This document shows positions 9,161-17,595 of a stretch of 64,000 nt of DNA, one piece after another. The notes beneath the pieces were generated by a model that did no database searches, was not told the origin of the DNA, and saw nothing but the letters and a program-made list of their open reading frames with translations. The position numbers and the translations under genes are program-made. This DNA comes from Acidimicrobiia bacterium. Lineage in GTDB: Bacteria > Actinomycetota > Acidimicrobiia > Acidimicrobiales > MedAcidi-G1. The DNA lies in contig DUCC01000010.1 in the NCBI GenBank assembly GCA_012959995.1, forward strand, positions 1-64,000, in the 5' to 3' direction. Position 1 is the first letter of the stretch. Each line of letters starts with the position of its first letter.

Positions 9161-9666
9161 AAACGCAACCGCTTCGCTAACTCGCTCACCAACTCGTTGA
9201 GCTCCTCTGCACAACGATGAAATGCTTCTTGGTCGCCGCCCGCTGGGTCAATAACTTCTTCCCACGATTCGACCTCAAGATCTGCGAGTTGCAGGGCGGC
9301 CAGTTGCTCAGCCAAGTTTTTTCCTGGTTGAAGGTGGCGAACCAACCGAGGCAGCGAAGCGGTGCGGCTCGCTGCTTCGGGAAAATGGCGGCGCATCCAC
9401 GCAATGTGTCCCGGTTCCATCACCACCATCAGGTCGGCATGCACATGGCGTTCATCAAACTGCACGCTGAGATGACCCGGGTCGTCGAGACCCAAATCTC
9501 GTAACGCCTGACGGGTACGCAGGCTCATGGGTTGGCCTTCAAGAACCAGCGTCCCGGCGCTTAACGGTTGGGCCTCAGGCATCTGTTGGGCGTACATGGC
9601 ACGAGCCATAACCGATCGGGCGGCATTACCGGTGCAAACAAAACACACCACCGGTTGCTGGCTCAT
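9157..9666 (-). CDS. Low-molecular-weight phosphotyrosine phosphatase-like protein
   Basis: The protein has 169 residues. The P-loop FVCTGNAARSVMA matches the CxxxxxRS phosphatase signature at the N-terminus, with Cys as nucleophile. The acid-containing loop near the C-terminus is WEEVIDPAGGD, which is more like arsenate reductase or protein-arginine phosphatase relatives than the classical DPxY loop. The start at ATG 9666 overlaps the thioesterase stop by four bases. The four-gene run thioesterase, phosphatase, azlC, azlD is coupled throughout. Substrate unknown. Confidence 0.82.
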   Translation of the reverse strand: MSQQPVVCFVCTGNAARSVMARAMYAQQMPEAQPLSAGTLVLEGQPMSLRTRQALRDLGLDDPGHLSVQFDERHVHADLMVVMEPGHIAWMRRHFPEAASRTASLPRLVRHLQPGKNLAEQLAALQLADLEVESWEEVIDPAGGDQEAFHRCAEELNELVSELAKRLRL

Positions 9667-10304
9667 GCACTGCCCATGGAACGCATATCCAAACTGATAA
9701 ACAAAGCCTCGGCTTCGGCGGTGACCTCGCCGTTGGCCACACACTGGGCTCGGGCGGTGAGGCGGCTACCTTGGTGATGCTCGACCCAGGCCTCGAAACG
9801 CAGATCAGTATTTATTGGCGTAGGCCGACGATAGCGCACGGTGAGTTTGCCGGTCACCGAACCCGAGGCTCCGGCGGTGGCCAACACCCCAGAGAGCACA
9901 TCGTCAAACACTGCGGCCACCATGCCGCCATGCACGGTACGCGGTGGCCCTTCTCGCTCAGAACCCAAACAAAGCATGCCCACTATCCGCTTCGACCCAT
10001 CTGCTTGACTTTCCTCGCTCATGGTTATTGGAGGAGCCAAAGGGTTATGGCCGCCACGAAACAGCGAATGCTGTCGATACTCTTTTTGAAGTTTGGCGGC
10101 TGTTTCGTCATCGGCGTCAACGTCTACTTCGTACCAACGAAGGCGCACCGGGCCGTCCAACACTTTGCGAGCTTGAGCGACGAACTTGGCCGCCTCGACC
10201 AACGCTTGGTCTGTGGAGTCTCGCTGGTTGAGGTCAGCGATAAGGCTGCGTACTTGGTCAGCCACCTCGGCACCGGGGCTGTTTTGTGTTGGCTGATTTA
10301 GCAT
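9663..10304 (-). CDS. Hotdog-fold thioesterase, PaaI-like
   Basis: The protein has 213 residues. The C-terminal half holds the hotdog domain: GPPRTVHGGMVAAVFDDVLSG is the typical HGG active-site helix region, followed by GKLTVRYRRPTPI. It probably hydrolyses an acyl-CoA thioester. The N-terminal 90 residues are charged and helical. I place the start at ATG 10304, because a longer frame adds 38 unlikely residues. CAGACT and six bases precede this ATG, which suggests a leaderless transcript divergent from cysH. Confidence 0.8.
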   Translation of the reverse strand: MLNQPTQNSPGAEVADQVRSLIADLNQRDSTDQALVEAAKFVAQARKVLDGPVRLRWYEVDVDADDETAAKLQKEYRQHSLFRGGHNPLAPPITMSEESQADGSKRIVGMLCLGSEREGPPRTVHGGMVAAVFDDVLSGVLATAGASGSVTGKLTVRYRRPTPINTDLRFEAWVEHHQGSRLTARAQCVANGEVTAEAEALFISLDMRSMGSA

Positions 10305-10336
10305 TCGCTTAGTCTGGCAGATGCACAGCAAAATCA

Positions 10337-10410
10337 AATCCCGACAAAAATAGTCGTATTTAGGTTGCGTTGAGTTTTCATTGTGATTACAGTCTTTTCT
10401 TAATCCCGAC
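10337..10410 (+). promoter_or_regulatory. cysH promoter with direct repeat
   Basis: TTGCGT (10365-10370) and TACAGT (10388-10393) with a 17-base spacer make a plausible -35/-10 pair upstream of cysH. The 9-mer AATCCCGAC occurs at 10337-10345 and again at 10402-10410, flanking this promoter. The first copy is also part of an imperfect dyad (CGAC...GTCG). This could be a sulfur regulator site. The regulator is not known. Confidence 0.45.
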
Positions 10411-10439
10411 CAAATCACTCAGGTTTAAGGAATTGCACC

Positions 10440-11132
10440 ATGGAAACCATCACAACGGTAAACATTCGACGCACCCCGGCCCTTAACGCCACCGAAATTG
10501 AAAAACTCAACACCCAATACGAAACCGCCCACCCCTGCGAAATCATTACCTGGGCCCAACAAAACTTCGGCCACAACCTCGCCCTCACCACCTCATTTTC
10601 CGACACCCTCCTCATCGACCTCGCCCTCAAAGTCGACCCCGACCTCGAAGTCATCTTCTTAGATACCGGCTACCACTTTTCCCAAACCCTCCAAACCCTC
10701 CGCCAAGCACAAAAACGCTACCGCATCAACCTGCGAGTAATACGGCCCCAACCCCCAGCCGCCGACCTCTGGGCCGCCGACACCGACCAATGCTGCAACC
10801 AACGCAAAGTCGAACCCCTCAACCAAGCCCTCGCCGACAAAACCGCATGGCTCTCCGGGTTACGCCGCACCGACAGCCCCCAGCGAGCACACACCCCAAT
10901 TATTGAACAAGACCGACGCGGGCTCATCAAAATAAACCCCCTCGCCGCTTGGCCAGAAAAAGACCTCACCGAATACTGGGAACAAAACAATATTTTGACC
11001 AACCCCCTCACCGCTGAGGGCTACTCATCTATCGGTTGCTGGCCCTGCACCGAACGACCAGCAGAGAACGAAGACCTCCGCAGCGGCCGCTGGACCTCCA
11101 GCAACAAAACAGAATGCGGAATCCACCTCTAA
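10440..11132 (+). CDS. cysH: Adenylylsulfate (APS) reductase, CysH family
   Basis: The 230-residue protein reduces activated sulfate to sulfite. The PP-loop-like TTSFSDTLLIDLA lies near residue 47. The Cys pairs CCNQRK near 119 and GCWPC near 200 are the [4Fe-4S] ligands typical of APS-using enzymes and absent from PAPS-only CysH. The catalytic Cys is in the C-terminal ECGIHL. It is the first gene of an operon with siroheme synthesis genes and a sulfite reductase. Sulfate adenylyltransferase genes are not in this window. Confidence 0.93.
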   Translation: METITTVNIRRTPALNATEIEKLNTQYETAHPCEIITWAQQNFGHNLALTTSFSDTLLIDLALKVDPDLEVIFLDTGYHFSQTLQTLRQAQKRYRINLRVIRPQPPAADLWAADTDQCCNQRKVEPLNQALADKTAWLSGLRRTDSPQRAHTPIIEQDRRGLIKINPLAAWPEKDLTEYWEQNNILTNPLTAEGYSSIGCWPCTERPAENEDLRSGRWTSSNKTECGIHL

Positions 11133-11134
11133 CC

Positions 11135-11791
11135 ATGACCTCCCCCACCCCCTACCCCATCAACCTCAACCTCCAAAACCGCCCCGTACTCTTAGTCGGT
11201 GCCGGGCCAGTCGCCGCCCGCAAAAGCATTGAACTCCTCCAAGCGGGTGCCGCCCTCACCGTGGTAGCACCCCGCGCCGTACCCGCCATAGCCAACCACC
11301 CAAACCTGCGCTGGCACCAACGCCCCTACCAACGCGGAGAAGTGGCCTCCTACCGGCTCGCCCTCACCGCCACCGGCCACCCAGAAATAGATGCCCAAGT
11401 TCACCAAGACGCCGAAGCAGCCGGAATATGGGTAAACAGCGCCGACGATCTCCCCAACTGCAACTACACCCTGCCCGCCATCACCCGTCAAGGACGCCTC
11501 CAAATAACCATCTCCACCGAAGGCCAAAGCCCAGCCATCGCCACCTGGCTACGCAAACGCCTCGACCAACAAATCGGCGCCGAACACACCGCACTCTTAG
11601 ACCTCGCCCACGAAACCCGCAACGAAATGAAAACCCAATTAGGCAGCAGTGAATCCCCCGGATGGGCCGCCGCCCTTGACACCACCTTCGCCCTCCTCTG
11701 CCGTGGCCAACACCCCCAAGCGCGCATCTACCTACGCCACGCCGTGGGTTTAGATTCCGTGGGCCTAGACCAAGTCGCAGCAGCCTCATGA
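11135..11791 (+). CDS. Precorrin-2 dehydrogenase / sirohydrochlorin ferrochelatase (siroheme synthase N-terminal type)
   Basis: The protein has 218 residues from ATG 11135, two bases after cysH. The NAD-binding motif LLVGAGPVAARKSIELLQAGA lies near the N-terminus, followed by NSADDLPNCNYTLPAI and SPAIATWLRKRLD, the usual CysG/Met8 signature. It converts precorrin-2 to sirohydrochlorin and probably to siroheme, the cofactor needed by the sulfite reductase in this operon. The longer frame from 11036 would overlap cysH by about 97 bases and is unlikely. Confidence 0.9.
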   Translation: MTSPTPYPINLNLQNRPVLLVGAGPVAARKSIELLQAGAALTVVAPRAVPAIANHPNLRWHQRPYQRGEVASYRLALTATGHPEIDAQVHQDAEAAGIWVNSADDLPNCNYTLPAITRQGRLQITISTEGQSPAIATWLRKRLDQQIGAEHTALLDLAHETRNEMKTQLGSSESPGWAAALDTTFALLCRGQHPQARIYLRHAVGLDSVGLDQVAAAS

Positions 11792-12549
11792 CCGTACATT
11801 TAGTAGGCGCCGGCCCCGGCAGCGCCGACCTTCTCACCATACGAGCCGCCAAACTCTTAGCCCGCGCCGACATTGTTGTCTACGACCGACTCATCGACCC
11901 CGACGTGCTGGCCCTCATCGCCCCCTGGGCCGAACTCATCGACGTCGGAAAAACCCCCGGCAGTAAAATCAACAACCAAGACCACATCAACCACGTGCTG
12001 ATCACCGCCAGCCAGCGAGCCGAAACCGTCGTGCGCCTCAAAGGAGGCGACCCCTTCGTCTTCGGCCGCGGCGGAGAAGAAGCCCTCGCCCTACGAGCCG
12101 CCGGAGCTGAAGTAACCGAAGTACCCGGCATAACCTCAGCCATCGCCGGGCCCGCCGCCGCCGGCATTCCGGTCACCCAACGCGGGTACTCCAGCGGGTT
12201 CACCGTCATCACCGGCCACCAAGACCCCGCCACCGGCCAGCCCATCAACTGGAAAGCAGCTGCCCAACTGGGCACCACCCTGATCATCCTCATGGGCGCC
12301 TCCAGAACTGTTGCCTTAGCCCAACAACTTCAAGACGGCGGACTCGCCCCCGACACCCCAGTAGCGGCCATCCGCTCCGCCACCACCGACCAACAAGAAA
12401 TACGCCGCACCACGCTGGCTGAACTCCCCGGAGTACCGGTAAAAGCCCCCAGCGTGTTGGTCATCGGTGCCGTAGCGGCCCTCGAAGTCACCGACACCCA
12501 CCTGCATCAACTCACCGACCACCTGTCTACCTCTGGAGACCCAAAATGA
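11788..12549 (+). CDS. cobA: Uroporphyrinogen-III C-methyltransferase
   Basis: This 253-residue SUMT-family SAM-dependent methyltransferase shows VGAGPGSADLLTIRA at the N-terminus, VRLKGGDPFVFGRGGEEA near 80 and VPGITSAIAGPAAAGIPVTQRG near 112. It makes precorrin-2 from uroporphyrinogen III. It overlaps the preceding gene by four bases and the following one by four, so the operon is tightly coupled. Together with the upstream dehydrogenase it replaces the single fused CysG of enterobacteria. Confidence 0.95.
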   Translation: MTVHLVGAGPGSADLLTIRAAKLLARADIVVYDRLIDPDVLALIAPWAELIDVGKTPGSKINNQDHINHVLITASQRAETVVRLKGGDPFVFGRGGEEALALRAAGAEVTEVPGITSAIAGPAAAGIPVTQRGYSSGFTVITGHQDPATGQPINWKAAAQLGTTLIILMGASRTVALAQQLQDGGLAPDTPVAAIRSATTDQQEIRRTTLAELPGVPVKAPSVLVIGAVAALEVTDTHLHQLTDHLSTSGDPK

Positions 12550-14330
12550 ACCCACCCCAGGCCACCCTCACCCCCTTAGACCCCGCCATCGAGGCAGACA
12601 TAGTCAAGTTCGAAGAAATGCTGGCCCTCTACCACGCCGACCAACTCGACCCCGATGTCTTTCGGGTATTTCGCCTCAACAACGGCATCTACGGCCAACG
12701 ACAAGGCGGCACCAACCACATGGTGCGCGTCAAAGTGCCCTACGGCTCAATGACCGCCGACCAACTCGACCTCCTCGGCGCAGTTGTTGAAGAACACAGC
12801 CGCGGTTGGGGGCACATCACCACCCGACAAAACCTACAATTCCATTTTGTGCAACTCGACGACATCCCCCTCGTTATGCGCAAACTGGCCACCGTGGGGC
12901 TCTCTACCCGAGAGGCCTGCGGCGACACCGTACGCAACGTGCAAGGCTGCCACCTGGCCGGCGCCTGCCCTTACGAAGTTCTCGACATAAGCGCCTGGGC
13001 CGAAGCCGTACACCAGCATTTTCTGCGCAACCCACTCGCCCAACGCATGCCCCGAAAGTTCAAAATCAACTTCTCAGGTTGCGACACCGACTGCGGCCAA
13101 GCCATGTTCAACGACGTCGGGGTCATCGCCGCCAAACGCACCGCCGAAGACGGTCAGATCGAACACGGTTTTCGCGTCTTCGTAGCCGGCGGGTTAGGCA
13201 CCACACCATTTGCCGCCTTGGCCCTCGAAGAGTTCACCAGTCGCCAAGACCTGCTGCCAACTATTGAATCCGTACTGCGGGTCTTTGACCAAACCGGCAA
13301 CCGCGACAACAAACTCCGGGCCCGCATGAAATGGGTAGTCGAACACCTCGGCATAGAAGAAGTACGTAAACAAGTTTTCTCTATCCGGAAACTCCTCCCT
13401 GCCTCGGCGACCTGGCCCGGCGGTATCCCCGCGGTGGTCACAGAATTAGGCGACACCCCGGCCGGCCAAGACAGCGACCAAACACCCACCCTTATCGGCC
13501 AAGGAGTAGCCGTAACTCTCGGCCCCGGCACCCCCTACGACCGGTGGGTAAAAGCCAACGTGGTGCGAGGCGCAGCAAACGGAACCGTCTCGGCCTACGC
13601 CTGGTGCGAACTCGGCGACATTACCGGCCACCAATTTCGCGCCCTCGCCGGAGTAGTGCGCAAATTCACCGGCGACATTCGAGTCACCAACCGGCAAAAC
13701 TTTGTCTTGCGCGGGCTCAACGAAAGCCAACTCCCCGAACTCTACCAAGACCTCTTAACCGCCAACATGGCCCAACCAGGCGCCGAACTAGTACGCGATG
13801 TGGTGGCCTGCCCCGGCGCCGACACCTGCAACCTGGCCGTCACACAAAGCCGCGGCTTAGCCAAAGCAATCGACCAAGCCCTCGAAGAAGCCGGCCTGGC
13901 CGACGTGGGCGGCGTGCGCATAAACATTTCCGGATGCCCCAACAGTTGCGGACAACACCACACCGCCGACATCGGTTTCTTCGGCGCCGAACGCCGAGCC
14001 CACGGACAATCAGCCCCCGGCTACCAAATGCTGCTCGGCGGCTACGTCGGCCAAGAACAAATTCACTTTGGCACCAAAGCCCTGCGACTCCCCGCCCGCA
14101 ATGCCCCTCAAGCCGTAGTGCGGGTCATGCGCCAATTTGTCGGCGAACGCCTCGCCGCAGAAACCTTCCGCCAGTGGATAGACCGAGTCGGCGGGGTGAC
14201 AGAAATAACTAAAGGCCTGCGAGATCTTGACCAGTTCCCTCTGCCCACCGAAGGGCCCGAGTTCTACACCGACTTTGACGAAACCGACCCCTATGTAGCA
14301 GAAGTCGGCGACTCAGAATGCGCCACCTAA
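12546..14330 (+). CDS. Siroheme [4Fe-4S] sulfite (or nitrite) reductase, ferredoxin type
   Basis: The 594-residue protein has the two-fold repeat of SiR/NiR enzymes. RVKVPYGSMTADQLDLLG and RGWGHITTRQNLQFHFV form the first half, with a second substrate-binding half from about residue 325 (TNRQNFVLRGL). The cluster ligands are in VACPGADTCNLA and SGCPNSCGQHH. It reduces sulfite to sulfide, or nitrite to ammonia, using ferredoxin. Its place behind an APS reductase and siroheme genes favours sulfite. It is the last gene of the operon. Confidence 0.92.
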   Translation: MNPPQATLTPLDPAIEADIVKFEEMLALYHADQLDPDVFRVFRLNNGIYGQRQGGTNHMVRVKVPYGSMTADQLDLLGAVVEEHSRGWGHITTRQNLQFHFVQLDDIPLVMRKLATVGLSTREACGDTVRNVQGCHLAGACPYEVLDISAWAEAVHQHFLRNPLAQRMPRKFKINFSGCDTDCGQAMFNDVGVIAAKRTAEDGQIEHGFRVFVAGGLGTTPFAALALEEFTSRQDLLPTIESVLRVFDQTGNRDNKLRARMKWVVEHLGIEEVRKQVFSIRKLLPASATWPGGIPAVVTELGDTPAGQDSDQTPTLIGQGVAVTLGPGTPYDRWVKANVVRGAANGTVSAYAWCELGDITGHQFRALAGVVRKFTGDIRVTNRQNFVLRGLNESQLPELYQDLLTANMAQPGAELVRDVVACPGADTCNLAVTQSRGLAKAIDQALEEAGLADVGGVRINISGCPNSCGQHHTADIGFFGAERRAHGQSAPGYQMLLGGYVGQEQIHFGTKALRLPARNAPQAVVRVMRQFVGERLAAETFRQWIDRVGGVTEITKGLRDLDQFPLPTEGPEFYTDFDETDPYVAEVGDSECAT

Positions 14331-14353
14331 CCGCCTGATACCGGTTTAGGCGG
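14331..14353 (+). terminator. Hairpin after the sulfur operon, possible terminator
   Basis: CCGCCT (14331-14336) can pair with AGGCGG (14348-14353) directly after the reductase stop codon. There is no clear U tract behind it, so termination activity is uncertain. Confidence 0.3.
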
Positions 14354-14376
14354 CGCCGGTCGGGCAGACTCTATTT

Positions 14377-15330
14377 ATGGCCGTAAAACATGTTGGCGAA
14401 GATGCTCCTGCTTACGGAGTCATAGAGCAGGTTTCCCCATTAGTGCGCCGGGTTATGGCCCAAAACCCTTCAGTGTTTACCTACCACGGCACCGGCACTT
14501 TTATTGTGGGGCCACCTTCAGGTGGGTCGGTGGCCATTGTTGACCCCGGGCCCGACGACGACGAACATGTGGCCGCTTTGCTGGCTGCCGTAAAAGGCCA
14601 AACGGTCAGCCATTTGTTGATCACCCACACCCACCCCGACCACTCCCCCGCAGCAGCAGCCGTAAAAAAAGCCACCGGAGCCCCCACCTGGGGTTACGGC
14701 CCCCACCCGCAAGCAGCCATCGACGCCCACCAAAAACGTGTAGCACAAGCAATAGCCGACGGAGAAAAACCCGAAGCCTCAGACGGCGAAGGAGCAGGCG
14801 ACCAAGACTTCGTGCCCGACCATTTAGTCACCGATGGGCAAATCATTGCCGGCCCCGGGTACACCTTCGAAGCCCTCCACACCCCCGGGCACATCTCAAA
14901 CCACCTGTGCTTTGCCTTTCAAGAAGAGGCCACACTTTTTTCTGGCGACCACGTCATGGGGTGGTCCACCACGGTGATCCCCGCACCCGACGGCGACCTC
15001 AACGATTACTTGGCCAACCTGCGGCGGCTATTAACCCGAGACGAAACGCTGTACCGCCCCACCCACGGGCCAGCCATCACCGAACCAGTGAGTTACGTAG
15101 CCGACCTCATTGCCCACCGCGAAGCCCGCAGCGAACAAATATTGGCCGGCCTGACCGACGGGCCCCGCACCATCATGTCGCTGGTGACCGAGATGTACGC
15201 CCACGTCGACGAAAAGCTTCACAAACCAGCCGCTGCCTCGGTATATGCCCACCTGTTGGCTTTAAAAACCACCAACAAAGTCACCGCCAACGACCCCACC
15301 GACCCCGAAGCCCCCTGGTCGCTTACCTAA
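14377..15330 (+). CDS. MBL-fold metallo-hydrolase, LACTB2-like
   Basis: The 317-residue protein carries the zinc-binding motif THTHPDHSPAA near residue 90, LHTPGHISNHLCF near 167 and the metal Asp in FSGDHVMGW. A C-terminal segment from about residue 255 resembles the winged helix found in LACTB2-type hydrolases. Substrates in this subgroup range from RNA to thioesters, so the role is open. CAGACT ends six bases before the ATG, which suggests a leaderless transcript. Confidence 0.85.
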   Translation: MAVKHVGEDAPAYGVIEQVSPLVRRVMAQNPSVFTYHGTGTFIVGPPSGGSVAIVDPGPDDDEHVAALLAAVKGQTVSHLLITHTHPDHSPAAAAVKKATGAPTWGYGPHPQAAIDAHQKRVAQAIADGEKPEASDGEGAGDQDFVPDHLVTDGQIIAGPGYTFEALHTPGHISNHLCFAFQEEATLFSGDHVMGWSTTVIPAPDGDLNDYLANLRRLLTRDETLYRPTHGPAITEPVSYVADLIAHREARSEQILAGLTDGPRTIMSLVTEMYAHVDEKLHKPAAASVYAHLLALKTTNKVTANDPTDPEAPWSLT

Positions 15331-15365
15331 ACACCCAGGACGAACCCGAGACATTTTTACCTCTT

Positions 15366-15405
15366 GCCAATAGATGGGGACTGTCCCCATATGTCGGTCA
15401 ATGGC
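15366..15405. repeat. REP-like palindrome, copy 1
   Basis: The core ATGGGGACTGTCCCCAT (15374-15390) is a perfect palindrome around a central T, preceded by GCCAATAG. The same 25-base block, including the flank, recurs at 44859-44883. It sits between two convergent genes, as REP elements usually do. Confidence 0.7.
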
Positions 15406-16653
15406 TTAGGCCGGGGTGTAAGCGCAAGGCAAATGCTTGATGCCATTAACGAAACCCGAACGCAAACGGTCCGGTTCGGCCGTGGTGTGAATATCCGGCA
15501 AACGAGTTAAGAGTTCTCGAAAAATCACCGAGATTTCACGACGAGCCAAATGGGCCCCCAAACAAAAATGCGGCCCCGGCCCACCAAAACCCACGTGCGG
15601 ATTCGGGTCGCGGCGCACATCAAAAACATCCGGGTTCTCAAACACCGCACTGTCCCGGTTGGCCGAGTTGTACCACAAAACAATTTTGTCACCGGCAGAA
15701 AACTCGTGGCCACCCAACATCGCCCCATCGGTAGTCACCGTGCGACGAAAATGAATAACCGGCGACGCCATACGCACAATCTCTTCTACCGCCGACGGCG
15801 TAACACCCTCAATATCGTTCAACCAAATCGCTCGCTGCTCGGGGTTTTGCGTCAGATACTCCAACCCCCACGAAATAGCGGTACGGGTTGTTTCGTTACC
15901 CGCCACGCACAGCAACACAAAAAATGACGCCAACTCTTCTTTCGTTAACCTCTCGCCATCAACCTCGGCGTTGACCAACAGCGACGTTAAATCTGTACCG
16001 TCCCCGCCCCGGCGAGCCTCCGCCGTTTCGTTCATGATCTCCGCCAAACCCGCCCCGGCCATCAAAAAAGCCTCCAACGGGTTGGCCTCCGGGTCGATGT
16101 ACTCCGGGTCACCGTTACTCAAAACAATATTGCTTAGCTGAAACACCTCGTCGTAACGGTCAGGGTCGATACCCATCATGTCGCAAATAATGACCAAAGG
16201 CAGACGACTGGCTACCTCCGTTACAAAATCGCACTCCCCCAACCCGGCAATACGATCCACCACCTCAGTAGCGGTGCGCTCCACCCCTTCCATCAACGAA
16301 GTCATCATGCGCGGGGTAAAACCCGCCGACACGATCTTACGAAAACGAGCGTGCCTAGGGTCGTCCATGTTGATCATGGACCCAAAAAACTCGTTGAACT
16401 CCGGTGGGACATCTGGAATATTTACCCCACTACCCGAACAAAAAAGCTGCGGGTTTTTGCTGGCCTCAATAACGTCGGCATGGCGAGTAATAGCCCAATA
16501 CCCCGGGCCAGGTGGCAAATACGGGGTAACGGCCTCCTCGAAAAACCGGACGGAATCTTCGTTGCGCAAAGTGTTGAAAGCCGCCACCCGATCTTCCATG
16601 GGCAACGCCCAAAACTCATCTAGACCCGAAAGATTAATTTGCCCAAGTTTCAT
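15406..16653 (-). CDS. Cytochrome P450 monooxygenase
   Basis: This is a 415-residue soluble bacterial P450. The I-helix oxygen-binding motif AGNETTRTA lies near residue 252, the ExxR motif is in SAVEEIVRMASP, and the haem-binding loop FGGPGPHFCLGAHLARRE is near residue 355, with the Cys as thiolate ligand. The pattern resembles actinobacterial CYPs acting on sterols, fatty acids or terpenes, but the substrate cannot be told. A SDR gene lies upstream on the same strand. TAGGGT and six bases precede the ATG. Confidence 0.93.
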   Translation of the reverse strand: MKLGQINLSGLDEFWALPMEDRVAAFNTLRNEDSVRFFEEAVTPYLPPGPGYWAITRHADVIEASKNPQLFCSGSGVNIPDVPPEFNEFFGSMINMDDPRHARFRKIVSAGFTPRMMTSLMEGVERTATEVVDRIAGLGECDFVTEVASRLPLVIICDMMGIDPDRYDEVFQLSNIVLSNGDPEYIDPEANPLEAFLMAGAGLAEIMNETAEARRGGDGTDLTSLLVNAEVDGERLTKEELASFFVLLCVAGNETTRTAISWGLEYLTQNPEQRAIWLNDIEGVTPSAVEEIVRMASPVIHFRRTVTTDGAMLGGHEFSAGDKIVLWYNSANRDSAVFENPDVFDVRRDPNPHVGFGGPGPHFCLGAHLARREISVIFRELLTRLPDIHTTAEPDRLRSGFVNGIKHLPCAYTPA

Positions 16654-16687
16654 AAACCGACCCTAACGCCCAATCGTCAACCACTAC

Positions 16688-17521
16688 TCATTCGGAATCG
16701 CCCTCTTCGAGAAGCGACGGGTTACGACCGGCCAGCAAATCAGCAAACCTGCGCTGAGCTTGCGGCACCGTCACCTCATGAGTAAAGACCCAAAAACGAT
16801 CAGCCAAAATTGCTTCCACCACCGCATCGGCCACCAAAGAAGGGGCAATGCCCCTGGTATCTAGTAACTCCCGCAACATCGGCTGCAAAGCGTCATGGGC
16901 CTCATCGACCTCCACCCAATCTGGACGCAACCGCGCCGCATCAAAAATTTCTGTACTCACCAACTCCGGGCATAAACACGACACCCCCACCGGCGAATCA
17001 ACCAACTCTCGATAAAGCGATTCCGACAAACCCACCACCGCATGCTTAGTAGCGCAATACATGCCCAACACTTCGGTAGTCATCAAACCAGCCTGCGAAG
17101 CCGTATTAATAATGTGACCCTCCCCCTGAGCCACCATCAACGGGCCAAAAGTCGTCACCCCGTAAGCCACCCCCAAAACATTTACCCCCACCGTCCACTG
17201 CCACTCTTCGGCGGTGACCCCCAACATGGGGCCCGCCGGAGCAATACCCGCGTTATTACACAACACATGCGCCGCACCAAACTGCTCAACTGTCGCATCA
17301 GCCAAAGCCTGCACCGCCGCCGGGTCAGTGACGTCACAAAGCACACCCAACACGGCCGCCCCCGATGCCTCAAGCCGAGTGGCTTGAGCCGACAAAGCAT
17401 TTTCATCTACATCGGCCATGACCACCTTCATGCCTTGCGCCACAAACGCTTCGGTCATAGCCAGACCAATCCCACTGGCCGCCCCGGTCACTACCGCTAC
17501 TTTATTTTTTAAATCTTTCAT
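16688..17521 (-). CDS. Short-chain dehydrogenase/reductase
   Basis: The 277-residue classical SDR has the NAD(P) motif VTGAASGIGLAM near residue 11, LCNNAGIAP near 89 and the catalytic YCATK near 159, with Ser in NTASQAG. MADVDEN after strand beta2 carries an Asp, which favours NAD. The ATG has a ribosome binding site (AAGGAGGCCAC). The adjacent P450 and nearby CoA-transferase suggest a lipid or sterol side-chain pathway, but this is inference from context. Confidence 0.9.
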   Translation of the reverse strand: MKDLKNKVAVVTGAASGIGLAMTEAFVAQGMKVVMADVDENALSAQATRLEASGAAVLGVLCDVTDPAAVQALADATVEQFGAAHVLCNNAGIAPAGPMLGVTAEEWQWTVGVNVLGVAYGVTTFGPLMVAQGEGHIINTASQAGLMTTEVLGMYCATKHAVVGLSESLYRELVDSPVGVSCLCPELVSTEIFDAARLRPDWVEVDEAHDALQPMLRELLDTRGIAPSLVADAVVEAILADRFWVFTHEVTVPQAQRRFADLLAGRNPSLLEEGDSE

Positions 17522-17595
17522 GTGGCCTCCTTGCCTCTACGCAGATTTAGCACACCGAACTAGCCGAACAAGCATCGGTCGGGGTACGGTCGTGT

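Noticed and set aside
12806-13267. A long basic Arg/His-rich ORF inside the sulfite reductase gene
   Set aside because: It is a +1 frame shadow of a GC-rich coding region, with the low-complexity Arg/Pro/His make-up typical of such shadows. The same applies to 52259-53479 inside the transporter and 974-2089 opposite leuA.
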